NCBI GenBank assembly: GCA_005281725.1
Contig: SSBO01000012.1
Coordinates: 9,709,099-9,773,098, forward strand
DNA from: Wuchereria bancrofti
Taxonomy: Eukaryota > Nematoda > Chromadorea > Rhabditida > Onchocercidae
Reading direction: 5' to 3'
Length of the DNA stretch: 64,000 bases
The notes beneath the pieces were generated by a model that worked only from the letters and a program-made list of their open reading frames with translations, was not told where the DNA came from and ran no database searches. Below are positions 63,771-64,000 of this stretch, in pieces; the stretch's first letter is position 1; the number at the start of each line of letters is the position of its first letter. A program made the position numbers and the translations under genes.

Positions 63771-64000
63771 ATCCATTTTTCTGATGTGATCAAAAATCAT
63801 CCATTTACTTTAAAGTGAACAAATTTTTCTCCTCACTTTTTTTGTTGCACCAGTTAGTTAAAAAAAAGAAAGAAGAAATTAAAATCTTACTCTTATCCAT
63901 ATCATTTTTTTAAACATTTAAGCAAATAGCAGGCGTCATTACATCACTTTCCCTTTCTCTCTCTCTTTATTAGCTCTCTGAATTTAAATTGATAACGTGT

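Larger units (their letters stand above)
60000..64000. other. Gene-poor, repeat-rich right end
   Basis: No exon with conserved protein content was found on either strand. Open frames here translate simple repeats: Leu/Tyr runs at 60260-60771, Phe-Ile-His-Ser runs at 63489-63818. TA runs occur near 61485-61505 and an ACAC/AGAC tract near 61583-61616. Confidence 0.6.

Noticed and set aside
63489..63818. Open frame coding for Phe-Ile-His-Ser repeats
   Set aside because: It is a translation of the ATTC/14-bp tandem array, with no splice or start context.

Overview
The window looks like nuclear DNA of a spirurid, probably filarial, nematode. It is AT-rich, with many short exons, GT-AG introns of roughly 50-900 bases and candidate spliced-leader acceptors just upstream of start codons. 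Its decayed ribosomal insert also resembles the filarial 5.8S form as I know it. The species cannot be named from this sequence. I assembled exon models by hand from splice sites, reading phase and family conservation. They keep an open frame end to end unless an entry says otherwise, but no transcript supports them.

Layout, left to right: (1) the 3' part of a secreted, cysteine-containing MAM-like protein (+, 1-2666); (2) a six-finger FEZ-family zinc-finger repressor (-, 6513-8836); (3) a decayed 18S/5.8S/28S rDNA insert (about 9775-11640); (4) ARF6 small GTPase (-, 13025-14634); (5) a 30-exon class XVIII (PDZ) myosin (-, 18192-28878); (6) divergently, the Golgi tether USO1/p115 in 19 exons (+, 29695-36745); (7) a decayed nuclear copy of mitochondrial cox3 (39235-39765) beside an orphan coding exon; (8) an IQSEC/BRAG-type Sec7-PH ARF exchange factor in 12 exons (-, 41589-45569); (9) mitochondrial class I release factor (+, 47601-49556), tail-to-tail with (10) mitoribosomal protein mS37/CHCHD1 (-, 50158-51050); (11) an unrecognised two-pass membrane protein with two possible last exons (+, 51633-55151); (12) a divergent p38-like MAP kinase whose activation loop reads SAY instead of TGY (+, 56401-59835). 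The last 4 kb is gene-poor and rich in simple repeats.

Shared themes are membrane traffic and mitochondrial translation. ARF6 and an exchange factor of the family that activates ARF6 lie 27 kb apart. Myosin XVIII and USO1 are both Golgi-linked in other animals and share a divergent 0.8 kb upstream region. The release factor and mS37 are convergent neighbours that both act at the mitochondrial ribosome. These pairings are observed; any functional linkage is inference. No prokaryote-type system (CRISPR, operons with Shine-Dalgarno sites, integrases) is present. The most unusual items are the rDNA pseudogene block, the cox3 insertion, the SAY-type p38 kinase, a GC-AG myosin intron carrying a strong G-run cluster, phase-matched alternative last exons, and two nearly perfect repeat duplications.
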